Of a stretch of 11,470 nucleotides of DNA, positions 6,326 through 11,470 are shown in pieces. This stretch comes from Gammaproteobacteria bacterium (GTDB taxonomy: Bacteria > Pseudomonadota > Gammaproteobacteria > Steroidobacterales > Steroidobacteraceae). Under the pieces are notes generated by a model. The model saw only the letters and a list, made by a program, of their open reading frames with translations, was not told the origin of the DNA and made no database searches. Location: positions 1 through 11,470 of the forward strand of contig JASHVF010000240.1 of assembly GCA_030039615.1 (NCBI GenBank), written 5' to 3'. Positions within the stretch are counted from its first letter, which is position 1. Every line of letters begins with the position of its first letter. A program made the position numbers and the translations under genes.

Positions 6326-6865
6326 ATGCGCCTGTCTGCATCATCACTCGCCCTGCTCGCCCTGCTCGCCCTGCTCGCCGTCCTGCCGCTGAGCGCGGCC
6401 CGGGCCGACGATCCGTGCGCGGCGTTTTCCTGGGATGTGCACCACGAGCGGGAGCTCTTCGGCAAGGACGCGGTCGACCTGGCGAGCGGTAAGGCGCTTG
6501 CGGACGCGCCGGCGCTCACGCCCGATCATCTCTACGAGCTCGAGCTGCGCGCGCAACCGGAGATCAGCTTTGCGCTGCCGCCGAGCCGCACCTGGCCCGC
6601 CGAGGCGACGTACGGCGGCATGGCGCGCATCACGGTCGCTGCGGCCGGGGTCTATCGCTTCGCGCTCGACCAGGGAGCCTGGGTCGACGTGGTGGTGAAC
6701 GGCGCGATGCTGAAATCGCGCTCTTTCCAGGGACGCCCGGGTTGCAGCGCGCCGCACAAGATCGTCGAATTCGAGCTGCCCGCGGACAGGCCGGCGATCC
6801 TCGAGTTCAGCGCCAGCGTCACGCCGTCGCTGAAAGTCACGGTCACCCGCGCGCCGGTACAGTAG
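6326..6865 (+). CDS. Small secreted protein of unknown function
   Basis: 179 residues. A Sec signal peptide with an unusually regular LLA-repeated core (residues 1-27, cleavage after ARA) leaves a mature protein of about 152 residues beginning DDPCAAFSWDV. The rest reads as mainly beta-strand (YELELR, EISFAL, ARITVAAAGVYRFAL, WVDVVVNG, KIVEFEL, LKVTVT), like a compact beta-sandwich. Only two cysteines are left after processing, C31 and C140, so one disulfide linking the N-terminus to the HKIVEFEL region is plausible. I do not recognise a characterised family. I have an unverified memory of similar short secreted proteins carrying an enzyme name such as homogentisate dioxygenase in some genomes; nothing seen here supports such an activity. 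ATG 6326 has a GGGGGA ribosome site 11 bases upstream. The gene is divergent from the Tat-amidase gene and ends 5 bases from the Mop gene's stop. Confidence 0.8.
   Translation: MRLSASSLALLALLALLAVLPLSAARADDPCAAFSWDVHHERELFGKDAVDLASGKALADAPALTPDHLYELELRAQPEISFALPPSRTWPAEATYGGMARITVAAAGVYRFALDQGAWVDVVVNGAMLKSRSFQGRPGCSAPHKIVEFELPADRPAILEFSASVTPSLKVTVTRAPVQ
6352..6378 (+). repeat. Three perfect tandem copies of a 9-base unit in the signal-peptide coding region
   Basis: CCTGCTCGC occurs three times in a row (6352-6360, 6361-6369, 6370-6378), encoding repeats of Leu-Leu-Ala in the hydrophobic core of the signal peptide. Because the unit is nine bases, gain or loss of a copy would keep the reading frame and change core length by three residues. 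Confidence 0.85.
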
Positions 6866-6870
6866 GCGCT

Positions 6871-7080
6871 CTAGTCCACCGCGACGATTACGCTGTCGGC
6901 CTTGATGAGGGCGTAAGCGCGCTGGCCCTTCCTGAGCCTGAGGCGCCTGGCCGAGTAGGAAGTGATCACCGACACGATGTCGATGCCCGCGGCGACCCGG
7001 ATCGTCACCTCGGTGCTCACGGGACCACGGACCACTTTGCTGATCTTGCCGGGGAACAGATTGCGCGCGCTGACTTTCAC
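6871..7080 (-). CDS. Molybdopterin-binding Mop/TOBE-domain protein
   Basis: 69 residues consisting of a single Mop (TOBE) domain: KVSARNLFPGKISKVVRGPVS at the start, TEVTIRV, a central IVSVITSYSARRLRLRKGQ and the end AYALIKADSVIVAVD. This pattern and length match molbindin-type proteins such as clostridial MopII, which assemble into oligomers and bind molybdate or tungstate in the cytoplasm. The start is GTG 7080, supported by a strong GAGGAG Shine-Dalgarno sequence 6 bases upstream; the ATG four bases earlier is in another frame. No molybdate transporter (modABC), modE regulator or molybdenum enzyme is visible in the window, so it stands alone. It is convergent with the secreted-protein gene (5 bases between stops) and divergent from the MFS gene (54 bases between starts). 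A role in molybdate storage or homeostasis is inferred from the family. Confidence 0.88.
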   Translation of the reverse strand: MKVSARNLFPGKISKVVRGPVSTEVTIRVAAGIDIVSVITSYSARRLRLRKGQRAYALIKADSVIVAVD

Positions 7081-7084
7081 TCAT

Positions 7085-7092
7085 TTCTCCTC
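7085..7092 (-). promoter_or_regulatory. Ribosome binding site that decides the GTG start of the Mop gene
   Basis: On the minus strand GAGGAG followed by AAATGA precedes GTG at 7080, giving a near-ideal spacing of 6. The out-of-frame ATG inside ATGAGTG at 7084 has only 2 bases to the same site and would give a protein without Mop similarity. Confidence 0.7.
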
Positions 7093-7106
7093 GAAGCTGC
7101 CCGGGC

Positions 7107-7118
7107 CCCCGGCCGGGG
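7107..7118. repeat. 12-base perfect palindrome in the leader of the MFS gene
   Basis: CCCCGGCCGGGG is its own reverse complement. It lies in the 54-base divergent region between the Mop and MFS genes and overlaps the GGGGAG (7115-7120) that is the only ribosome-site candidate for the MFS ATG at 7135. It could be a regulator site or affect access to that ribosome site, or be chance in GC-rich DNA. Confidence 0.45.
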
Positions 7119-7121
7119 AGC

Positions 7122-7127
7122 ATTGTA
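7122..7127 (-). promoter_or_regulatory. Candidate -10 hexamer for the Mop gene
   Basis: Reads TACAAT on the minus strand (five of six matches). The predicted start near 7115 gives a leader of about 35 bases that includes the GAGGAG ribosome site. A weak -35 (CCGTCA, three of six) lies 17 bases upstream, inside the MFS coding region. Confidence 0.4.
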
Positions 7128-7134
7128 CGCGCCG

Positions 7135-8760
7135 ATGCCTGAGGTGACGGACCGCCATCCCGCCGCCGCGCCGCCCGTCACCGCGGCGGCGCCGCCTCCC
7201 GCCTGGAGCGCGCTGCGCCATCCCGTGTTCCGCTGGCTGTGGCTCGCGACGCTCGTCAACTACGTCGGCAACTGGATGTACAACGCCGCCTCCGGGTGGC
7301 TGATGACGAGCCTCAACCCGGATCCCTTCGTCGTCTCGCTGGTGCAGGTCGCCAACAGCCTGCCGCTGTTCGTATTCGCGCTGCCGGCGGGGGCGCTCGC
7401 CGACATGATCGACAAGCGCCGCTTCATTCTGCTGCTGGAGATCCTCACCACCGTGCTGAGTGCGCTGTTCGCCGCGCTGGTGGCGCTCAACCGCGTCACA
7501 CCCGCGGTGCTGCTGCTGTTCATCGCGCTCATCGGAACGCTGGGGGCGATCGAGACGCCGGCGTGGCAGGCGATCACGCCGCTTCTGGTGCCGAAGCCGG
7601 CGCTGCCTTCCGCCGTGGCTCTCGGCAGCCTGGCCGTCAACATCAGCCGGGTCGTCGGACCGGCGCTCGCGGGTCTGCTCATCCTCGGCTCGAACCTCGC
7701 GCTGCCTTTCTGGCTGAATGCGGCGAGTAATCTCGGCGTGATCGGCGTGATCCTCGCGTGGCGCCCGCCGCCACAGCCGCCGCGCGCGCTGCCGCCCGAG
7801 CACCTTTCCGACGCCATCCGTAACGGACTGCGCTATGCGCGCAATCACGGACCGCTGCGCGCGGCGCTGGTGCACGCCGTGGGATTCTTCCTGTCGGCCA
7901 GCGCCTACTGGGCGCTGCTGCCCGTCCTCGCGCGCGGCCAGTTAAAGGGCGGTGCCTCCCTCTACGGCGTGCTGCTCGGAGTACTTGGCGCGGGCGCCGT
8001 CGCCGGCGCCCTGCTCCTGCCGCGGCTGCGTGCCCGGCTCGGAGTCGACCGCCTGGTGGCCGTCGGCGAGCTCGGCACCGCCGTCGCCCTGGTGCTGTTC
8101 GCGCTGGCGCATTCGGCGCCGCTCGCGCTCGTCGCCTGCGTGCTCGCGGGCGGCTCCTGGATCCTGGTGCTGGCGATTCTCAACGTCTCGGCGCAGCTGT
8201 CGCTCCCCGAGTGGGTACGCGGACGGGGCCTCGCCGTCTACGTGACGGTCTTTTTCGGAACGATGAGCCTCGGCAGCGCATGCTGGGGCTTCATCGGCGC
8301 CCACCTCGGACTGCCGGCGGCGCACCTGCTCGCCGCGGCCGGCGCGCTGCTCGCCATCCCGCTCACCCGGCACTGGCGTCTGCAGGGCAGCGCCGAGTAC
8401 GACCTCGCGCCCTCGGCGCACTGGCCGGCACCGGTGCTCGCACAACCGGTGGAAGCCGACGCGGGCCCGGTGCTGGTGAGCGTCGAGTACCGCATCGATC
8501 CCAAGGACCGCGAGCCATTTCTCGCCGCGCTGACCCGTCTCGCGCGCACGCGTCGGCGCGACGGCGCCTACTCGTGGGGCGTGTACCAGGACACCGCGCA
8601 CCGGGATCGCTTCCTCGAGACCTTCCTGGTCGACTCCTGGCTCGAGCACCTGAGGCAACACGAGCGCGTGACGCGGGCCGATCGCGCGCTCGAGGACCGC
8701 GTGCGCGGCTTCACGCACGAGGCGCCGCGCATCACCCACTACATCGCCGCGACCACCTGA
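7135..8760 (+). CDS. MFS_3-type major facilitator transporter with C-terminal ABM-like domain
   Basis: 541 residues from ATG 7135. Twelve hydrophobic segments are visible from WLWLATLVNYVGNW (about 35) to HLLAAAGALLAIPLT (about 415), with the loop 2-3 signature GALADMIDKRR at 86-96 characteristic of MFS drug or metabolite exporters. After the last helix comes a soluble domain (about 445-525: VLVSVEYRIDPKDREPFLAAL…SWGVYQD…FLETFLVDSWLEHLRQHERV) that reads like a ferredoxin-like dimeric barrel of the antibiotic biosynthesis monooxygenase type. This two-part architecture is, to my knowledge, usual for MFS_3 (PF05977), the group related to the enterobactin exporter EntS. The substrate is unknown. 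A GGGGAG ribosome site lies 14 bases before the ATG, further than ideal; the in-frame TTG at 7123 is too close to it. The gene is divergent from Mop and ends 18 bases from the stop of the crotonase gene. Confidence 0.88.
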   Translation: MPEVTDRHPAAAPPVTAAAPPPAWSALRHPVFRWLWLATLVNYVGNWMYNAASGWLMTSLNPDPFVVSLVQVANSLPLFVFALPAGALADMIDKRRFILLLEILTTVLSALFAALVALNRVTPAVLLLFIALIGTLGAIETPAWQAITPLLVPKPALPSAVALGSLAVNISRVVGPALAGLLILGSNLALPFWLNAASNLGVIGVILAWRPPPQPPRALPPEHLSDAIRNGLRYARNHGPLRAALVHAVGFFLSASAYWALLPVLARGQLKGGASLYGVLLGVLGAGAVAGALLLPRLRARLGVDRLVAVGELGTAVALVLFALAHSAPLALVACVLAGGSWILVLAILNVSAQLSLPEWVRGRGLAVYVTVFFGTMSLGSACWGFIGAHLGLPAAHLLAAAGALLAIPLTRHWRLQGSAEYDLAPSAHWPAPVLAQPVEADAGPVLVSVEYRIDPKDREPFLAALTRLARTRRRDGAYSWGVYQDTAHRDRFLETFLVDSWLEHLRQHERVTRADRALEDRVRGFTHEAPRITHYIAATT

Positions 8761-8783
8761 GGCGCCGCGGCGCACGGCTCAGG
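8756..8783. terminator. Possible bidirectional hairpin between the convergent MFS and crotonase genes
   Basis: CCTGAG (8756-8761) and CTCAGG (8778-8783) are reverse complements that include the stop codons of both convergent genes, and the 16 bases between them contain the palindrome GCGCCGCGGCGC (8762-8773). The structure could end transcription from both sides, but neither strand has a following T run, so an intrinsic terminator is not secure. Confidence 0.3.
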
Positions 8784-9531
8784 GCTTGCGGCTCCTGAAG
8801 AACTTCGTGACCCGCTGCGCCGCATCGGGTGCCAGGCCCTCATTCTTGAAGAGGCTGAGGGTATGGGCGTCGTGCAGCGGCAGCCCGTCGCTCTCGAGCA
8901 GCGCTCGCTTGTTAACCCGGTTGGAATACCAGGAGTTGGCGAGGATATCGGCGGCGAGTGTCCCGAGCTGCGTCTCGAACTCCGCATCCGGGTAGCAGAA
9001 GTTCGCCAGGTGCATCTCGTGCGCCTCGCTGCCGGAATAGGTGCGGCAGCTGAACATCATCTCGGCCGCCTTGGGGGTGCCGATGCGGTGCGGCAGCCGC
9101 AGGCTCAGGCCCCAGATCGGCGTCAGTCCCCAGCGCGCGTAGGCATCACAGAACTGCGCCGACTCCGCCGCCACGATCAGGTCCGCAGCAAGCGCCAGCT
9201 CGAGCGCGCCGGTGGAGCAATGGCCCTGCACGGCACAGATCACCGGCTGCGGCAGATCCGCGACCCGGTCGATGACCTCGACGAAGTGATGCGGCTTGGC
9301 ATGCGCCTTCACCTGCGCCAGCACCTCGGTCATGTCGTGGCCGGCGGAGAAGTTGCCGCCCGCGCCGCGCAGGATCACGAGCCCGACGGTCCGGGTCTCG
9401 CGGGCGATCGCCGCGACGTGCTCGCCGAGGCGCTCGATCATGTCCTTGGAGAGCGCATTGAGCTTGTCGGGCCGGTTGAGCGTCAGCACCGCCGTCCCCT
9501 CGTGATCCTTGCGCAGCACCAGGTCTTTCAT
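8779..9531 (-). CDS. Crotonase-family protein (enoyl-CoA hydratase/isomerase-like)
   Basis: 250 residues, normal for the crotonase fold, which binds acyl-CoA thioesters and stabilises an oxyanion. The LTLNRPDKLNAL opening (16-27), FSAGHDMTE (61-69) and GHCSTGALELALAADLIVA (103-121) are clear. The oxyanion-hole positions are Ala63 and Gly108 by comparison with rat enoyl-CoA hydratase. The first catalytic glutamate is kept (Glu111), but the position of the second (rat Glu164) is Tyr131 in AQFCDAYARWG, so simple hydratase activity is doubtful; isomerase, thioesterase, decarboxylase or an uncharacterised reaction is possible. ATG 9531 overlaps the TGA of the outer-membrane factor gene in ATGA, so it is probably translated by coupling. 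There are no other acyl-CoA genes in view. The in-frame region upstream of 9531 is antisense-type noise from the neighbouring gene and is excluded. Confidence 0.88.
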   Translation of the reverse strand: MKDLVLRKDHEGTAVLTLNRPDKLNALSKDMIERLGEHVAAIARETRTVGLVILRGAGGNFSAGHDMTEVLAQVKAHAKPHHFVEVIDRVADLPQPVICAVQGHCSTGALELALAADLIVAAESAQFCDAYARWGLTPIWGLSLRLPHRIGTPKAAEMMFSCRTYSGSEAHEMHLANFCYPDAEFETQLGTLAADILANSWYSNRVNKRALLESDGLPLHDAHTLSLFKNEGLAPDAAQRVTKFFRSRKP

Positions 9532-11015
9532 TTGAAGGATGCCTCGGAGCCGTTCCACCAGCCCCCGCCGAGAGCCTGAAACAAACCGGCGGTGTCCGCG
9601 TAGCGGTTGGCGCGCGCCTGCACCAGCGCAACTTCCGCCTGCTGATAAGCCTGCTCGGCGTTGAGCAGCGCCACCACGCTGATGGCGCCGAGCTGCTGCT
9701 GCTCGCGCGCGAGCTCGAAGCTCTTGCGTGCCGCGGCATCGGCCGCGGCGCTCGCGTTGAGCGCATCCGCGTCCGCCTGCAGCGCCCGCAGCGTGTCGGC
9801 GACATTCTGACACGCGAGAATCACGGCCGCACGGTACTCGGCAGCGGCCTCATCGAGCGCCGCATTGGCGGCCCGCTTGCGATAGATGAGCGCACCGGCA
9901 TCGAACAGCGTCTGCGTCAGCGAGGTGCCGAGATCCCAGAAGCCGGTATAGGGAGAGAACAGCTTGTTGATCGCGAGCGAGGCCGAGCCGGTGTCGGCGC
10001 TGATGGTGAACTGCGGCAGCATGTTGGCGAGCGCCACGCCCACCTGCGCCGAGGCGGCGTGCAGGTTCTCCTCGGCCGCGCGCACGTCCGGCCGCTGCTC
10101 CACCAGCTTCGAGGGCAGACTGACCGGCAGCGCCGTCGGCAGGCTGAGCTCCTCCAGCGTGAAGGTCTCGGGCGGCTCCTCGGACGGCAGCCGCCCGAGG
10201 AGTGCGGTGAGCGCATCGCGCGTCTGGCCGAGCTGCTTCTCGAGCGGCGGCAGGGTCGCGGCGGTCTGGGCTTCGGCGGACTCCTGCGCCAGCAGGTCGA
10301 GGTCGCTGGCGGTGCCGAGCGCGCGCTGCTGGCGCACGGTGTCGGTGAGCTGCCGCTCGAGCTCGAGCAGCCGTTCGGTGGCGGCGATCTGGCCGCGCAG
10401 CGCGGCCTCCTGCACGGCGGTCACTACCACGTTGCTGCTCAGGGTCACGTAGGTCGCGATGAGCTCGAAGCGGGTCTCCGCAACCCCGGCGCGCGCCGCC
10501 TCGAGCCCGCGGCGCGTACCGCCGAACACGTCCGGCGAATAGCTGAGATCGAGCTGCGCCGTGAACAGGTTGTAGTAGGGATTGGCCTGCGGGAGATTGG
10601 TGGGATTGGCGAGCGTCACGACCGGGTTCCTGGCGCGCTGCGCGTCGAGCTCGCCCTGCACCACCGGCAGCAGGCTGGTGCGCTGCGCCTTGTAGAGGTC
10701 CTGCGCCTGGCGCAGCGCCGCCTGCGCCGCCGTGAGGTTCGGATTCCCCTTGAGCGACTGCGCGACCAGGGCCGTGAGCTTCTGCGACTGAAAGAGCGTC
10801 CACCACTCCGCCGGGATGTCGAGCCCGGGAGTGAAGGTCTGCGCCGGGCCATCGTTCCCCGGGCTGCCGGCGGTCGCGCCCGTGGAGGGCGCGCTGCCGT
10901 AGTCCGCCGCCGTCGGCGCGGGCGGCCGGTGATAGTTGGGTCCCACCGCGCAGGCGGCGAGCGTGGCGGTCGTCACCAGCAGCGGCAGGACGCAGGCGCG
11001 CGCGGGATCTCTCAT
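9528..11015 (-). CDS. RND efflux outer-membrane factor lipoprotein, NodT family
   Basis: 495 residues from ATG 11015. The signal peptide ends in the lipobox LAAC with Cys22 as the lipidated residue, followed by AVGPNYHRP, the standard mature start of NodT/OprM-type proteins. Two outer-membrane efflux repeats (about 65-265 and 285-480) with long helical heptad-rich stretches form the trimeric channel-tunnel; the end DTAGLFQALGGGWWN is a hallmark of the family. Its partner is the RND permease encoded just upstream; the periplasmic adaptor is not in the window. The start at ATG 11015 overlaps the permease stop in ATGA, and a GGAGAGG ribosome site lies 10 bases upstream inside the permease gene; GTG 11021 is a less likely alternative. 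The downstream crotonase gene overlaps its stop in the same way. The exported substrate cannot be told from this protein. Confidence 0.93.
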   Translation of the reverse strand: MRDPARACVLPLLVTTATLAACAVGPNYHRPPAPTAADYGSAPSTGATAGSPGNDGPAQTFTPGLDIPAEWWTLFQSQKLTALVAQSLKGNPNLTAAQAALRQAQDLYKAQRTSLLPVVQGELDAQRARNPVVTLANPTNLPQANPYYNLFTAQLDLSYSPDVFGGTRRGLEAARAGVAETRFELIATYVTLSSNVVVTAVQEAALRGQIAATERLLELERQLTDTVRQQRALGTASDLDLLAQESAEAQTAATLPPLEKQLGQTRDALTALLGRLPSEEPPETFTLEELSLPTALPVSLPSKLVEQRPDVRAAEENLHAASAQVGVALANMLPQFTISADTGSASLAINKLFSPYTGFWDLGTSLTQTLFDAGALIYRKRAANAALDEAAAEYRAAVILACQNVADTLRALQADADALNASAAADAAARKSFELAREQQQLGAISVVALLNAEQAYQQAEVALVQARANRYADTAGLFQALGGGWWNGSEASFK

Positions 11016-11470
11016 GACCACCGCGCCTCTCCATGGCGGCGCTCCGCCCAGTGCTCCACCACGTGATACATCGAAGGCAGCACGAACAGCGTCAGCACGG
11101 TCGAAATGGCCAGCCCGCCCACGACCACGGTAGCGATGCCGCGCTGCACATCGCTGCCGACTCCGGTGTGGATTGCGGCCGGCAGCATCCCGAGCGTCGC
11201 CACGGTGGCGGTCATCAGCACCGGCCGCAGCCGCTCGGTCGCCCCCTTCATGATCGCCTCGTGCAGCTCGAAGCCGGCGCTGCGCATGCGGTTCAGGTTC
11301 GCCACCATGATGATGCCGTTCTGCACCGCGACGCCGAACAGCGCGATGAAACCCACGCCGGAAGCGACGTTGAGCGTCTGGCCGGTGAGATGCAGCGAGA
11401 TGAGCCCGCCGAGAGTCGCGAGCGGGACGACGCCGAGGATCAGCAACGCCTGGCGCAGCGAGCGCGTACC
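11012..11470 (-). CDS. C-terminal part of an RND efflux permease, heavy-metal (CusA/CzcA) type, cut by the right edge
   Basis: The last 152 residues are present; the frame is open to the window edge, beginning GTRSLRQALLILGVVPLATL. It covers the final transmembrane helices and cytoplasmic tail. The sequences GVAVQNGIIMVANLNRMR, ATERLRPVLMTATVATLGM and a closing TLFVLPSMYHVVEHW are typical of HME-type RND proteins, proton-driven pumps of the inner membrane that export metal ions with an adaptor and an outer-membrane factor. The metal-binding methionines and proton-relay residues lie in the missing part, so neither activity nor metal can be judged; some proteins of this subgroup export other compounds. 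It is first of the three genes in transcription order that lie in the window, and its TGA overlaps the next start codon by 4 bases. Its adaptor gene is expected further upstream. Confidence 0.9.
   Translation of the reverse strand, partial: GTRSLRQALLILGVVPLATLGGLISLHLTGQTLNVASGVGFIALFGVAVQNGIIMVANLNRMRSAGFELHEAIMKGATERLRPVLMTATVATLGMLPAAIHTGVGSDVQRGIATVVVGGLAISTVLTLFVLPSMYHVVEHWAERRHGEARWS

Noticed and set aside
6344..7123. A 259-residue minus-strand open frame covering the secreted-protein and Mop region.
   Set aside because: It overlaps two better-supported genes in other frames and has shadow composition; its ATG at 7084 sits too close to the ribosome site that serves the Mop GTG.
6742..7134. 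N-terminal extension of the MFS transporter, and a TTG start at 7123.
   Set aside because: The extension runs through the secreted-protein and Mop genes without similarity; TTG 7123 is only two bases from the GGGGAG site.
9532..9813. N-terminal extension of the crotonase into the outer-membrane factor gene.
   Set aside because: Ala/Arg-rich noise; the crotonase fold starts a few residues after ATG 9531, which forms a typical ATGA overlap.
10059..11066. A 335-residue plus-strand open frame opposite the outer-membrane factor.
   Set aside because: Leu/Arg/Gly-rich shadow composition with no motifs; the minus-strand gene is certain.

Overview
The window is GC-rich, densely coded DNA from a Gram-negative bacterium. 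That assignment rests on an outer-membrane beta-barrel protein ending in Phe, a lipoprotein outer-membrane efflux factor, a tripartite-type RND permease, a Tat-exported enzyme and several Sec signal peptides. Codon use and protein families fit a pseudomonadotal soil or water organism; a Steroidobacterales-like gammaproteobacterium is my best guess, but this is inference. There are ten well-supported genes (one cut by the right edge) and one doubtful fragment at the left edge. I see no rRNA, tRNA, CRISPR array, insertion sequence or phage gene. No gap between genes exceeds about 112 bases.

Layout, left to right. On the minus strand lie a possible gene fragment (1-69), a BBP2-like outer-membrane barrel protein with an N-terminal carboxypeptidase-regulatory-like domain (78-1940) and a class I SAM-dependent methyltransferase of the TIGR00027/LCM type (2053-2901). 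Two amidase-signature enzymes then converge with only 3 bases between their stops: a cytoplasmic one on plus (2980-4428) and a Tat-exported one on minus (4432-6246). Next is another convergent pair: a small secreted protein of unknown function (plus, 6326-6865) and an orphan molybdopterin-binding Mop/TOBE protein (minus, 6871-7080). An MFS_3-type transporter with a soluble C-terminal ABM-like domain (plus, 7135-8760) converges on a minus-strand operon. In transcription order that operon reads HME-type RND permease (3' part only, 11470-11012), NodT-type outer-membrane factor (11015-9528) and crotonase-family protein (9531-8779).

How the genes may work together. The only clear operon is permease, outer-membrane factor, crotonase: both junctions are 4-base ATGA overlaps, which suggests translational coupling. 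The first two encode parts of an efflux pump whose adaptor would lie outside the window; the crotonase is an unexpected partner and lacks one of the two usual hydratase glutamates. In the centre, single genes alternate in strand and share short divergent promoter regions (2902-2979, 6247-6325, 7081-7134), several holding -10-like hexamers. I found no obvious new defence or mobile system. The points most worth a second look are the coupled crotonase, the two-compartment amidase pair, the fused barrel protein with a strong inverted repeat in its linker, and the secreted protein of unknown function.
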